35,831 nt of DNA from Bacteroidia bacterium (GCA_026391555.1 JAPLEB010000028.1:1-35831), one strand, 5' to 3'; positions 24,828 through 33,555 are shown, numbered from the stretch's first letter. A program made the numbers and translations. The notes: a model not told the origin generated them from the sequence alone.

Positions 24828-25893
24828 TCAGCATAAGAACAACCTCTGAATTTTTCGGATCGTTTGTATAAACATAGATTGCTTTTGTAACTTTTCCTAC
24901 GTAACCACCCGAATTGAATACTGCTTTGATAGAGCTTGATTCTCCCGGTTTGATCCCTATACCCTGGTTTCCCTGCTGAACTGCAGTACAACCACATGTA
25001 GATCTTATATACCTGATTATCAAATCGCTTTTTCCTTCATTTATAAATTTGAACTCAACTTCATTTTGTGTGGAACCTTTTATTTTTCCAAGTTCAAAAG
25101 TGGTAGTCGAGACTTTAAACACCGGAGCATTTGCCATATCTTCATTTGAAAGAGAAGAAAAATCTTCTACGAGGTTTGCTGAAACATAGTAATATACATT
25201 TTGCTGAATGACACCATCAAGTTTAACTTTAACCATATCGGTCACATTCCCCCAGACTGGATTTTTTGTGGCATCGTAGGTTCCTTCAACCAGACCTTTC
25301 TGCCCGGGTTTAAGAGTTTCCGGATTAGCCTTAAGAGACAAATGTCCCGGCAAACCATCAAATTCAACCTTCACGGGAGCAGTGGAAGTGTTAATCAACT
25401 GCATTACCCTGATCTTCTTCTCAGTTTTTTTGACATTCGTAAAAGCAAGATTCTGGCTTTCGAACCTTACAGTGCCGGCCGCGAAGGTAAATAACTCTTC
25501 GATAGTCTTTTCATGAGGAGTAACCTCTCCCTTAATTACAAGAATAACAACTTCCGGTTTTGAGTTAGAATATACCGAAAGGGTCTTACTGAACACCCCT
25601 GGTCTGTCTTTAGGATCATATATTGCAGTAACCTTGCCTTTGCCACCTGCAGGAATCGGTTGTTTTGTCCACTCAGGAGTTGTACAGCCACATGATGCAA
25701 CCACGTTTTGAATTACCAGAGGATCATTACCTGTATTGGTAACAATAAAATCAAAGGTCTGCCTCCCGGCTTCTTCTTTGAAAGTTCCGAAATCGTGTTC
25801 CGTTGCTGATAGCTGCATTTTAGGCTGGGCAACCTGCGCTTTGACTATACCTCCGAAAATCAGGAGAGTAAGAAATAACAATAATCTTTCCAT
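24793..25893 (-). CDS. DUF1573 domain-containing periplasmic protein
   Basis: This 366-residue protein begins with a signal peptide (MERLLLFLTLLIFGGIVKAQ) and has two related beta-sandwich repeats, one with VVASCGCTTPEWTKQPIPAG (about 64-83) and one with RSTCGCTAVQQGNQGIGIKPG (about 306-326). The S-C-G-C-T motif with a following 'P..pG....' is the DUF1573 signature. The family is common in Bacteroidota envelopes; its function is unknown. The middle section (about 140-270) is a further immunoglobulin-like region. It overlaps the meaB start by 35 nt and is presumably co-transcribed, but no functional link is obvious. Confidence 0.88.
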   Translation of the reverse strand: MERLLLFLTLLIFGGIVKAQVAQPKMQLSATEHDFGTFKEEAGRQTFDFIVTNTGNDPLVIQNVVASCGCTTPEWTKQPIPAGGKGKVTAIYDPKDRPGVFSKTLSVYSNSKPEVVILVIKGEVTPHEKTIEELFTFAAGTVRFESQNLAFTNVKKTEKKIRVMQLINTSTAPVKVEFDGLPGHLSLKANPETLKPGQKGLVEGTYDATKNPVWGNVTDMVKVKLDGVIQQNVYYYVSANLVEDFSSLSNEDMANAPVFKVSTTTFELGKIKGSTQNEVEFKFINEGKSDLIIRYIRSTCGCTAVQQGNQGIGIKPGESSSIKAVFNSGGYVGKVTKAIYVYTNDPKNSEVVLMLNADVEQPPVAK

Positions 25894-25941
25894 ATCAATT
25901 TGTGATTTAAATTATTTGAAGATTTAACTTTTAGTTTGATG

Positions 25942-25949
25942 CAAATATA
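25942..25949 (-). promoter_or_regulatory. Candidate -7 element for the DUF1573-meaB operon
   Basis: On the minus strand this reads TATATTTG, an exact TAnnTTTG match, 49 nt upstream of the ATG at 25893. The surrounding DNA is very A+T rich. Confidence 0.35.
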
Positions 25950-25983
25950 TAAAAATAAAAAATAAAATTTTTTAAAATAACAA

Positions 25984-26032
25984 TTCCGGTCGGGTTTTGA
26001 TTGTATGTGATTATGCAAAAATCAGACCGGAA
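25984..26032. repeat. Imperfect inverted repeat in a divergent intergenic region
   Basis: TTCCGGTC at the left and GACCGGAA at the right are perfect complements, and the pairing continues inward with a few mismatches (GGGTTTTG against CAAAAATC). It lies between divergent genes (DUF1573 and the propeller-Omp85 protein), so it could be an operator or a short repeat element. Confidence 0.55.
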
Positions 26033-26104
26033 AATAAAACTCAACAAAGTCTGGTAAAAATAATAAAGTTAGAGCTTTTTAGATATTTTAAAACAGATTA
26101 TAAT

Positions 26105-26112
26105 TAGTTTTG
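26105..26112 (+). promoter_or_regulatory. Candidate -7 element for the propeller-Omp85 gene
   Basis: TAGTTTTG is an exact match to TAnnTTTG, giving a leader of about 65 nt to the ATG at 26185. It overlaps the TTG at 26110, which shows that the longer open frame beginning there is not the real start. Confidence 0.4.
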
Positions 26113-26184
26113 CGGCCTGACCCGGATTCTTTGGAACAGAATTTGTTAATAATAAATCCGGTTTGCCTCATGAAGGCCTTAGAA

Positions 26185-29100
26185 ATGAGAAATATTAAAA
26201 AACTGATTATCACCATTATAGCTTGTGTTTTTTATTTAAATGCAAGTGGCCAGTTTTATAATGGTTATCAGATGTCTTTTGGTAAAAACAAAGTTCAGTA
26301 CTACGACTACTACTGGCAGTACTACCGGTTCGATGATTTCGATTGTTACTTTAATGAATTTGGACGTGATCTGGCTCAATTCACTGCAGATTATGCCATG
26401 AATAAGATTGAGGAAATTGAGGATTATTTCGATTATACACTCGAGAAAAGACTGATTTTCATCATCTTCAACAAAAATGCCGAATATAAACAATCTAATA
26501 TTGGTCTCGTAACTTTTGACGAGGATAGCTATAATACCGGCGGATTCAGCAGGATTATAAAAAACAAAGTTATGCTTTACTATGAAGGCGACCATGTGGC
26601 ATTTCAAAGACAGATTGCTGCTTCAATTACTGAAGTGATAATCAATGAAATGTTATACAATGCCGACGTAAAAGACAGGGTATCAAGCTCTTCATTAATC
26701 TATATGCCTGACTGGTATATAAAAGGGCTCATTAATTATGTGTCGTACAATTGGGACTATGAGGCTGAAAACAGGGTTAAGGATGGTATCAAGTCAGGCA
26801 AATTCAAGAATATCAACCATCTTGAATATGATGATGCGATTGATGCCGGTCAGTCATTCTGGAGATTCATCGGAAAAGAATATGGCGATGCCCTTATACC
26901 AAATATTATCTATCTGACAAAAATCTACAAAAATGTTGATGATGGCTTCCTTTATGTTATGGGAAAGGATCTCAAAGATCTCCTGAAGGAGTGGAAGAAA
27001 CAGTACGAAGAAGAGTATTCGGGAGACAAAAATCTTCCTGCTGATGACGAAAACATCCTGAGAAAATCAAAAAAGGAACAGATATACCAGCAGGTAAAAG
27101 TCAGCCCCGGTGGCGAATATATCGCTTATGTAACTAACGATTGGGGAAGAAAACGAATATGGCTTTACAACCAGTCAACCGGAAAGCAGAAAATTATTTT
27201 CAGGGCTGAACCACGATTCGAGCAGGTTACTGATAATACGTACCCTGTGATTGCCTGGCACCCCAGCGGTAAAATTCTCACTTTCATAAGTGATGAAAAA
27301 GCTGACCTTGTTATGTATTTTTACAGGGTAAATGAAAAAACAACCGAAAAAAGGAACCTTCTCTATTTTGATAAAGTCCTCGATTTTTCATATTCTCCGG
27401 AAGGATCACGACTTGCGTTATCTGCCGTAAAAGACGGGATAACAGATATATACATTCACACTATTGCTTCAGGAACAAACGAGCAGATCACCAGGGATGT
27501 TGCAGACGATATTAATCCTTCCTTTCTGAAAGGCTCCCCGGGGAAGGTCATTTTCTCATCAAACAGATTGTCAGATACTCTGACAAATACAGGGAGCCCA
27601 TTTGAAAAAATGTCGCTTACATTTGATCTTTTTACTTATGACCTATCTGGAAAAAACAATCTCCTGGTAAGACTTTCTGAAGGCAAATATACCGACAGAT
27701 TTTTACCATCCGGTATCGCCAAAAACAAATTTACATACATCGGTGATCAAAATGGAGTACTTAACAGGTACACTGCAAAATTCGATAGCTCGATAAGCTA
27801 TATAGACACAGCTACTCATTTTAGATATTACATTAATTCTCTGCCTGTTACTAATTATGACCGGAACATTATCGACCAGTCTGTTGTAAATGGATCCGAC
27901 TCATATAGCGAAATACTGTTCAGCAAAAGGAGGTATATTTTAAGGAGGGGACTACTAAGCGAATCAAATCCTGTACCTGCCGGGGAGATTGTGACCAGTA
28001 CATTCCGGGAAGAGAAAAATCAATTTATCCATAAAGCCGACAGCATAGAACAGTTAAGACAATGGCTTGTTGCTGAAGATATAAAAAGACGTGATACCCT
28101 TACTAAACCTATTTATGAGTATTATATAAAAAACGAACCTATTGATATAAATCATTACATCTTTGAGAAGGAAAAACAGAACTACTACGACCAATTATGG
28201 CGAAAAAAATATATGGATATTGACCTTGACACGGGGCAGATCGTGCTTCCATTGGTCAGGATCTATGAAACATCCTTTTATAATAATTATATAGCCAACC
28301 AGGTGGACTTCAGCTTCCTAAATAATTCGTACCAGGTATATAGCGGAGGGGCTCCATATTTTAATCCGGGGGTGAATGTCCTGACAAGATTCGGTACACT
28401 CGATCTGTTCGAGAACTACCGGATTACCGGAGGGTTCAGGTTTTCCGGAAATTTTGACAGCAACGAATACCTGCTAAGTGTTGAGAACCTTAAAGGGACA
28501 TTCGATAAGCAGGTCATTTTCCACAGACAAGCTTACTTCATCAATTCAAATGACACCCTTCTAAAAACACACACTCACAACATTTATCTTATCTACTCTA
28601 AACCTATTACCCCTGTCCTCGCACTCAAAGGGACACTTGCATACAGGTACGACCAGAATGTTTATCTGTCCACCGATATGGCTTCACTAAACCGTAAAAA
28701 CTTTTCACAGCACTGGGCCAGTCTGAAAGGTGAAGTTATTTATGACAACACACGCGCGAGAAGTATAAATATCTACTTCGGTACCAGGTTTAAAATCTTT
28801 GGGGAGTATTATAAAGAGCTGACCTATAAGAGATCCGACATGATAGTACTCGGTATTGATTTCAGAAAATACACACGGATACACAGAGAATTGATATGGG
28901 CAAACAGATTTGCAGCCAGTACCTCCTTTGGCCCCACCAAACTGATCTATTATCTTGGTGGTGTTGATAACTGGATGGGCTATTTGTTTAATAAAAACCC
29001 TATGTTCGATAATACGACACCTGTGACTCCAAATGTAAATTATGGGTTTCAGGCTCTTGCTACCAATATGCGGGGATTCACGCAAAACGTCAGGAACGGA

Positions 29101-29460
29101 AATAATTTTGCTCTTGTAAACAGTGAATTAAGGTGGCCGGTAATCAGATATTTTGCCGGTCATCCGCTGCGGTCCAATTTTCTTAACAGTCTCCAGGTTG
29201 TCGGGTTCGGTGATATTGGAACGGCATGGTCAGGAAAATCTCCATGGTCTGGCGAAAATGGTTACGATACTGAAATAATTATCAACGGCCCGGTAACGGT
29301 AACCCTCGATTCAAACAGGAAGCCCATTGTAGCAGGGTATGGTGCAGGATTGAGAGCCCAGGTGATGGGCTATTTCGTGAGGGCCGACTGGGCATGGGGT
29401 ATCGAGAACAATTACCTGTTGCCAAAAATATTCTACCTGTCATTCAGCCTCGATTTTTAA
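26185..29460 (+). CDS. Large outer-membrane protein: MA-like, TolB-like propeller and Omp85-like barrel
   Basis: I start at ATG 26185 (1091 residues), where MRNIKKLIITIIACVFYLNA gives a clean signal peptide ending in ASGQ. Residues about 60-290 resemble a peptidase-MA (gluzincin-like) domain, but the zinc motif is absent: ASITEVIINEM (from about 146) stands where HExxH would be, and PDWYIKGL (175-182) has K where the family has a glutamate. Residues about 300-600 hold TolB/PD40-type propeller blades (WHPSGKILTFISD, YSPEGSRLALSA). The C-terminal ~370 residues look like an Omp85 barrel: YLGGVDNWMGY, MRGFTQNVRNGNNF, VGFGDIGTAW, GYGAGLRAQVMG, ending ...FSLDF. A role in outer-membrane biogenesis or secretion is inferred, not shown. 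Confidence 0.7.
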   Translation: MRNIKKLIITIIACVFYLNASGQFYNGYQMSFGKNKVQYYDYYWQYYRFDDFDCYFNEFGRDLAQFTADYAMNKIEEIEDYFDYTLEKRLIFIIFNKNAEYKQSNIGLVTFDEDSYNTGGFSRIIKNKVMLYYEGDHVAFQRQIAASITEVIINEMLYNADVKDRVSSSSLIYMPDWYIKGLINYVSYNWDYEAENRVKDGIKSGKFKNINHLEYDDAIDAGQSFWRFIGKEYGDALIPNIIYLTKIYKNVDDGFLYVMGKDLKDLLKEWKKQYEEEYSGDKNLPADDENILRKSKKEQIYQQVKVSPGGEYIAYVTNDWGRKRIWLYNQSTGKQKIIFRAEPRFEQVTDNTYPVIAWHPSGKILTFISDEKADLVMYFYRVNEKTTEKRNLLYFDKVLDFSYSPEGSRLALSAVKDGITDIYIHTIASGTNEQITRDVADDINPSFLKGSPGKVIFSSNRLSDTLTNTGSPFEKMSLTFDLFTYDLSGKNNLLVRLSEGKYTDRFLPSGIAKNKFTYIGDQNGVLNRYTAKFDSSISYIDTATHFRYYINSLPVTNYDRNIIDQSVVNGSDSYSEILFSKRRYILRRGLLSESNPVPAGEIVTSTFREEKNQFIHKADSIEQLRQWLVAEDIKRRDTLTKPIYEYYIKNEPIDINHYIFEKEKQNYYDQLWRKKYMDIDLDTGQIVLPLVRIYETSFYNNYIANQVDFSFLNNSYQVYSGGAPYFNPGVNVLTRFGTLDLFENYRITGGFRFSGNFDSNEYLLSVENLKGTFDKQVIFHRQAYFINSNDTLLKTHTHNIYLIYSKPITPVLALKGTLAYRYDQNVYLSTDMASLNRKNFSQHWASLKGEVIYDNTRARSINIYFGTRFKIFGEYYKELTYKRSDMIVLGIDFRKYTRIHRELIWANRFAASTSFGPTKLIYYLGGVDNWMGYLFNKNPMFDNTTPVTPNVNYGFQALATNMRGFTQNVRNGNNFALVNSELRWPVIRYFAGHPLRSNFLNSLQVVGFGDIGTAWSGKSPWSGENGYDTEIIINGPVTVTLDSNRKPIVAGYGAGLRAQVMGYFVRADWAWGIENNYLLPKIFYLSFSLDF

Positions 29461-29563
29461 CAGACTCATTAATAATCAGAATTATTTGTTTCGTGGCCTA
29501 AACCAGATACTAAGAAGGATAATCAGTAATATTTGTCATGTTTTTTTTTCAATATAAAAAATT

Positions 29564-29831
29564 ATGAGTATCGGTTATCAATAATAATCTCAAATCAATT
29601 GATTATGAGATTCCTCGCTAACGCTCGGAATGACAAAGCATTGAGTGGTAGGCAGGGAAGAGTTGGCGATTCGCTCAGTGAATCGCCAACTCTTCCCCCT
29701 CATGAATAGAAATGAAATGTCATTCCGAACGAATCCCGCAAAGCGGGAGAAGTGAGGAATCTCCAATTAAGAGAAACTGTATCCTGGCTCAAAAAGAAAT
29801 ACAAATTATATGCATGATTCCCGATACTCAT
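29564..29831. repeat. Nested three-level inverted-repeat element
   Basis: The outer arms are ATGAGTATCGG (29564-29574) and CCGATACTCAT (29821-29831), perfect complements. Inside them, GAGATTCCTC...TCGGAATGACA (29607-29635) pairs with TGTCATTCCGA...GAGGAATCTC (29718-29763). The centre is an 18-bp perfect stem, GGGAAGAGTTGGCGATTC (29655-29672) with its complement at 29680-29697, loop GCTCAGT. It fills most of the 431-nt gap between the propeller-Omp85 gene and the ferredoxin. Such 'GAGATTCCTCGCT...CGGAATGACA' repeats are, from memory, common in Bacteroidota genomes. Confidence 0.85.
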
Positions 29832-29845
29832 ATAAAAAATTAAGG

Positions 29846-29853
29846 TATTTTTG
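29846..29853 (+). promoter_or_regulatory. Candidate -7 element for the ferredoxin gene
   Basis: TATTTTTG is an exact TAnnTTTG match 39 nt upstream of the ferredoxin ATG. It begins 15 nt after the right arm of the nested repeat, so the repeat occupies the -33 region. Confidence 0.45.
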
Positions 29854-29891
29854 TGGACTTATTATAATTAACCAATCAAAAAATAATCGAA

Positions 29892-30059
29892 ATGGCTTAC
29901 AAAATTAATGATGATTGTACTGCTTGCGGAACATGTATTGATGAATGTCCTGTTGAAGCAATATCAGAGGGCGACATCTATAAAATTGATCCGGATGTAT
30001 GCACTGACTGTGGAGCCTGTGCTGATGTATGCCCCGTTGAGGCTATTCATCCTGCATAG
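29892..30059 (+). CDS. 2[4Fe-4S] ferredoxin
   Basis: This 55-residue protein is a small bacterial-type ferredoxin that carries electrons at low potential in the cytoplasm. It has two canonical cluster motifs: CTACGTCIDECPVEAI (C9-x2-C12-x2-C15-x3-C19) and CTDCGACADVCPVEAI (C36-x2-C39-x2-C42-x3-C46), with the usual pseudo-twofold symmetry. The length matches clostridial-type ferredoxins. It is monocistronic: a -7 element lies upstream and a strong terminator downstream. Its redox partners are not encoded here. Confidence 0.96.
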   Translation: MAYKINDDCTACGTCIDECPVEAISEGDIYKIDPDVCTDCGACADVCPVEAIHPA

Positions 30060-30079
30060 TATTGCAATTTAAGAAGTTG

Positions 30080-30110
30080 AAGGCTGTACCACAAGATACA
30101 GCCTTTTTTT
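30080..30110 (+). terminator. Intrinsic terminator of the ferredoxin gene
   Basis: AAGGCTGTA (30080-30088) and TACAGCCTT (30097-30105) form a nine-pair perfect stem with an eight-base loop, followed by a T-run to 30110. It lies 20 nt after the ferredoxin stop codon. Confidence 0.92.
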
Positions 30111-30164
30111 ATTGAGGATTATAATTTGCTTCCCCCGGAATTCCCACAGGAGGTTAAATCAGTA

Positions 30165-30878
30165 TTATTTTAGTAACCCATATTTTATTATTGAATACAA
30201 TGCACGAAAGCCATCTTTCCAACCAATTTTTTTTCCTTCTTCGTAGGTTCTTCCATAATATGAAATGCCTACTTCATATATTCTGATATTGGATATCCGT
30301 GATATTTTAGCAGTTATTTCCGGTTCAAAACCAAATCGCTTTTCTTTTAAATCAATTGACTGTATTCGCTTAGTATTAAATAATTTATAGCAAGTTTCCA
30401 TGTCAGTCAGGTTCAGGTTGGTGAACATATTTGACAAGGCTGTGAGAAATTTATTACCCACTGTATGCCAGTAGAATAAAACCCGGTGTGGATTGCCTCC
30501 TATAAATCGCGAGCCATAAACTACATCCGCGAAGCCATTCACCACGGGCTTCAGGAGGTCGTTGTATTCTTGTGGGTCATACTCCAGATCAGCATCCTGA
30601 ATAATTAAATATTCACCCGTTGCCTTACTGATTCCGGTATGCAATGCCGCACCTTTCCCTTTATTAATTTCGTGTTTGAGATATTGAATATTTAAGGAAG
30701 GATTAGTTGAAATATAATTCTCAATTGCCATCTCAGTGTCATCTGATGAGCAGTCGTTTACAATAATTATCTCTTTCGTAATATTGTTAATTAAATTTAC
30801 CTCCTTCACTTTGTCAAGAACACGGTGAATTGTTTTTCCTTCGTTGAATACCGGTATTATGATTGATAATTTTCCCAT
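30165..30878 (-). CDS. Family 2 glycosyltransferase (polyprenyl-phosphate-sugar synthase type)
   Basis: This 237-residue GT-A enzyme has the opening [14 protein letters not shown], the NDCSSDDT segment and the DxD-type DADLEYDP (DAD at 95-97), then [12 protein letters not shown] and [11 protein letters not shown]. The arrangement is that of DPM1/GtrB-like synthases, which transfer a sugar from a nucleotide donor to a polyprenyl phosphate; the C-terminal transmembrane pair of GtrB is absent. It is 17 nt downstream of a GT-C membrane protein gene that could use the lipid-linked sugar, which supports this pairing. Donor sugar and target are unknown. Confidence 0.87.
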   Translation of the reverse strand: MGKLSIIIPVFNEGKTIHRVLDKVKEVNLINNITKEIIIVNDCSSDDTEMAIENYISTNPSLNIQYLKHEINKGKGAALHTGISKATGEYLIIQDADLEYDPQEYNDLLKPVVNGFADVVYGSRFIGGNPHRVLFYWHTVGNKFLTALSNMFTNLNLTDMETCYKLFNTKRIQSIDLKEKRFGFEPEITAKISRISNIRIYEVGISYYGRTYEEGKKIGWKDGFRALYSIIKYGLLK

Positions 30879-30895
30879 ATATTTTATTTTTTAGA

Positions 30896-32272
30896 CTAAT
30901 TTCCATTTGCCCACGTCAGTCCCGCTCCTGGCAAGCTGCTATTGTGTGCCGTTCTATTGAAAATGGTGGAAAATCCGAAAATAAACAAAATGTGTTCAAA
31001 AGGAAGCCGAAACCGGCTCCCACCATCACCTGTCAATATCGCTGGTATTAAAAACATGACAAATAAAATAAAAAGAATCAATAAAGTTTCATAATCCTTA
31101 TTTTTCCAAAGGTTAAATAATTTTAATAAAAACAACCACCACAATATAGCATAGAGAAACATAAAGATGTAAGTGAAACAGGAAAGAAGTTTAGATATCT
31201 TAAAAGGATAACCCGAATTTTTAAATGCTTTCCATTCATAACCGAAATAATTGGAAATATTAGAAAGCAGATTATTTGAAAGAAACAGGTTAATCGTGTT
31301 AATACCAAGCACTTTAATGGTTGAAATGGGATATTGTTTAATAGTCTGATACATTATTGCTTTTCGCATTTTTGTTTTGACTGAGATGTTTTGAACCATA
31401 TCTAATTGCTCCCTGTATGAATTATATTTATCAGTATTCCCTTCCATGATCAAAACTTTTTTTGATAAATATTCAAAAGCATTAAGTCCAATTACACTGC
31501 CCGGTGAAAAAAATGAATAATTCAGGTAATTCCTCACCGTGGAAATATTTATTAAACAAAGAATGGCAATAGAAACAAATAGAGATTTAACCAATGTCTT
31601 TTTTACAGAGTAGCAATATTTTTTTGCTACCCAATATCCGATTGAAAGATTTAATAATGGAAATAAGCTAAGTGTCGGCCTGATTAATGCTGACGCTGCA
31701 ATCAATATAAGGTATAAAAGAAGATAATCGTATCTTTTAGTTATATAAGTTTTTAATCCCAAATAAAAGCCAACAACAAACAGCAAGATAAAAAGTGTAT
31801 CAGTTAAAACTACGGCACTCCTGGTAAAATAAGCGCCGGAAATACATAAAACAATAAATACTATTTTGATTAGCTTATTATTGAAATCTGGTAAGAGAAT
31901 TTTTATTGTGGCAGTTACTGCCGGATAAATAAAAGCAAAAATTATAGACTGAAATATTTGAAGCAGGAGTAACCAATTTTTACCAAAAGTATAATAAAAA
32001 AAACTTATGATTGCCGGATATCCAATTGTCCTTAAATGATCTGGAGTATTACTAATTCCAAAAACATTATGATCCACAAAATTCAGCGCGGGGCCAACGT
32101 AAGTCATAACATCGCTATATCCCCAAATATTCTTCTGATAAATACCGGCAGGGATTTGAAGGTTTTTATAAGAAGTCGCAAAAGAATAAAGAATAATCAG
32201 GAATATAATATTTAAAGCAAGACCCAAAAAGTACTGTGTCTTAGGCTTACTTAAGTCTATGTTTTTTAGCAT
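30896..32272 (-). CDS. Polytopic GT-C glycosyltransferase (ArnT/PMT-like)
   Basis: I start at ATG 32272 (458 residues), MLKNIDLSKPKTQYFLGLAL; the open frame extends to 32371 but that stretch overlaps gldB and is not membrane-like. The protein has about ten hydrophobic helices. The first periplasmic loop contains WGYSDVMTYVGPALNFVDHN and HLRTIGYPAIISFFYYTFG, the acidic-loop pattern of GT-C enzymes that take sugars from polyprenyl-phosphate donors. The gene is 17 nt upstream of the GT2 gene, and the two probably work as synthase and transferase in envelope glycosylation. Acceptor not inferable. Confidence 0.75.
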   Translation of the reverse strand: MLKNIDLSKPKTQYFLGLALNIIFLIILYSFATSYKNLQIPAGIYQKNIWGYSDVMTYVGPALNFVDHNVFGISNTPDHLRTIGYPAIISFFYYTFGKNWLLLLQIFQSIIFAFIYPAVTATIKILLPDFNNKLIKIVFIVLCISGAYFTRSAVVLTDTLFILLFVVGFYLGLKTYITKRYDYLLLYLILIAASALIRPTLSLFPLLNLSIGYWVAKKYCYSVKKTLVKSLFVSIAILCLINISTVRNYLNYSFFSPGSVIGLNAFEYLSKKVLIMEGNTDKYNSYREQLDMVQNISVKTKMRKAIMYQTIKQYPISTIKVLGINTINLFLSNNLLSNISNYFGYEWKAFKNSGYPFKISKLLSCFTYIFMFLYAILWWLFLLKLFNLWKNKDYETLLILFILFVMFLIPAILTGDGGSRFRLPFEHILFIFGFSTIFNRTAHNSSLPGAGLTWANGN

Positions 32273-32327
32273 AATGCATTTACTATAAAATGGCACATAA
32301 CAACTCGAAAAATGCAACCGGTTGCGT

Positions 32328-33350
32328 TTATTTAGGACTATATTTCGCCTTCTCCAGAATACTCTGGACATCTATATTCTTCATCAGATCACCCAGATTT
32401 ACACCCGGATTTTTCATCATATATGATTCAACAATCCTGAAACCCAGCCACACAACTGCCCTTCCCGGCGATTCATTAGTGAAATAGCTTGTAAACGGAG
32501 CTTCCCCTGTCAGTTTGCGTATTATGAACTGATCGCTTTTAAATAACAGGTCATTTTCGATAAGATATTGCCACATCTGACTTTCATTGTTCCGGCAGAA
32601 TTTCATCTGATCAGGTGTAAAACCAAAGATTATCTCATCAGCAGCTTCAGGCAACATACATTTTTCAAAATATTTAAGTTTGCCATTATGAATCATCTCG
32701 GCCAGAACGTTATCAGCAGGGTATTTTAGTGTTGAGAAATCCCATTCCGAGGCGCCCCAGCCATACATGCAATCAGGAACAATATTCTCAGGGGTCATTC
32801 TGGCTGCCATATATTTGTATATCTCAAGCTTCGGATAATACTCGCAGTCAGCACCAAGATACCGGTCCAATCCTATTCCAAGCAAAGAATCTCCAGTGAT
32901 GATACTGTTATTAAACCCTGTGATACAGGTAAATACAGCAGGTGGGGTCCTCTCGGGGAAATAATAGAGATAATGGCGGAAAGCTTCCTGAAGCCCATCT
33001 TCAATTTTCTTAACATCGGGATAAAGCTTCATTGTCAGAGCAAAAACATCATTATTTTGTTTATCTGTACAAAACCTTACCAGGAAGTCACCAAACGAGG
33101 TGTCGTTTATATCGCCGGTATTAATCACATAGCTGAAAAGCTGAAGAAACCCGTTAAATTTTTGTTTGAGAGAGGGAACCATAGTTGTAATTTCATTGGG
33201 GTTTAATGTGAAAATATCCTTCTCGAGCCTCTTTATTTCAATTTTTACACTAATAGCAGAAGTGCTGATTTTATAATGATTTTTTTTACATGAAGTCATC
33301 GCCGGAACGATCAATAATAAAAAAATAAAAGTGATAAATCGGTTTCTCAT
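32328..33350 (-). CDS. gldB: Gliding motility lipoprotein GldB
   Basis: I start at ATG 33350 (340 residues), where MRNRFITFIFLLLIVPAMTSC gives a lipoprotein signal with the lipid cysteine at C21. The body matches the GldB family: FGDFLVRFC..., the HYLYYFPERTPPAVFTCITGFNNSI segment, LGIGLDRYLG, YYPKLEIYKYMAARMTPENIVPD and WLGFRIVESYMMKNPGVNLGDLM at the end. GldB is required for gliding in Flavobacterium johnsoniae, but homologues occur in non-gliding Bacteroidota, so motility should not be assumed. In flavobacteria gldB is often near nadE and gldC; here nadE lies close by but divergent, and gldC is not seen. Confidence 0.88.
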   Translation of the reverse strand: MRNRFITFIFLLLIVPAMTSCKKNHYKISTSAISVKIEIKRLEKDIFTLNPNEITTMVPSLKQKFNGFLQLFSYVINTGDINDTSFGDFLVRFCTDKQNNDVFALTMKLYPDVKKIEDGLQEAFRHYLYYFPERTPPAVFTCITGFNNSIITGDSLLGIGLDRYLGADCEYYPKLEIYKYMAARMTPENIVPDCMYGWGASEWDFSTLKYPADNVLAEMIHNGKLKYFEKCMLPEAADEIIFGFTPDQMKFCRNNESQMWQYLIENDLLFKSDQFIIRKLTGEAPFTSYFTNESPGRAVVWLGFRIVESYMMKNPGVNLGDLMKNIDVQSILEKAKYSPK

Positions 33351-33466
33351 AATGTTCATTTTCTTAGGCAGTATAAAATAAACACTTTTTCGATTATCAG
33401 GCAACAATTAAAAACGACACAATTACTTCTCATATTATTTATTATTTTTACATAAGATTAGCCTAT

Positions 33467-33555
33467 ATTGATTTTCTTCTTTTACCCCTCACCCCAAGGG
33501 GAGCGAAGAAAATCAATTTACACCCCTTGGGGATGGGGTAAATAAATTGATTTTC
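33467..33555. repeat. Inverted repeat with flanking 10-bp direct repeats (MITE-like)
   Basis: TTTACCCCTCACCCCAAGGGG (33481-33501) and CCCCTTGGGGATGGGGTAAA (33523-33542) are near-perfect complements. ATTGATTTTC occurs directly repeated on both sides (33467-33476 and 33546-33555), as a target-site duplication would, and once in inverted form in the centre (GAAAATCAAT, 33508-33517). It lies between the divergent gldB and PorT-like genes. Confidence 0.7.

Noticed and set aside
26110-26184. N-terminal extension of the propeller-Omp85 protein
   Set aside because: It would start with TTG on the predicted -7 promoter element and would bury the signal peptide; ATG 26185 gives a normal signal sequence.
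32273-32371. N-terminal extension of the GT-C membrane protein
   Set aside because: It overlaps the gldB end and is hydrophilic and basic; the ATG at 32272 starts the membrane protein properly.
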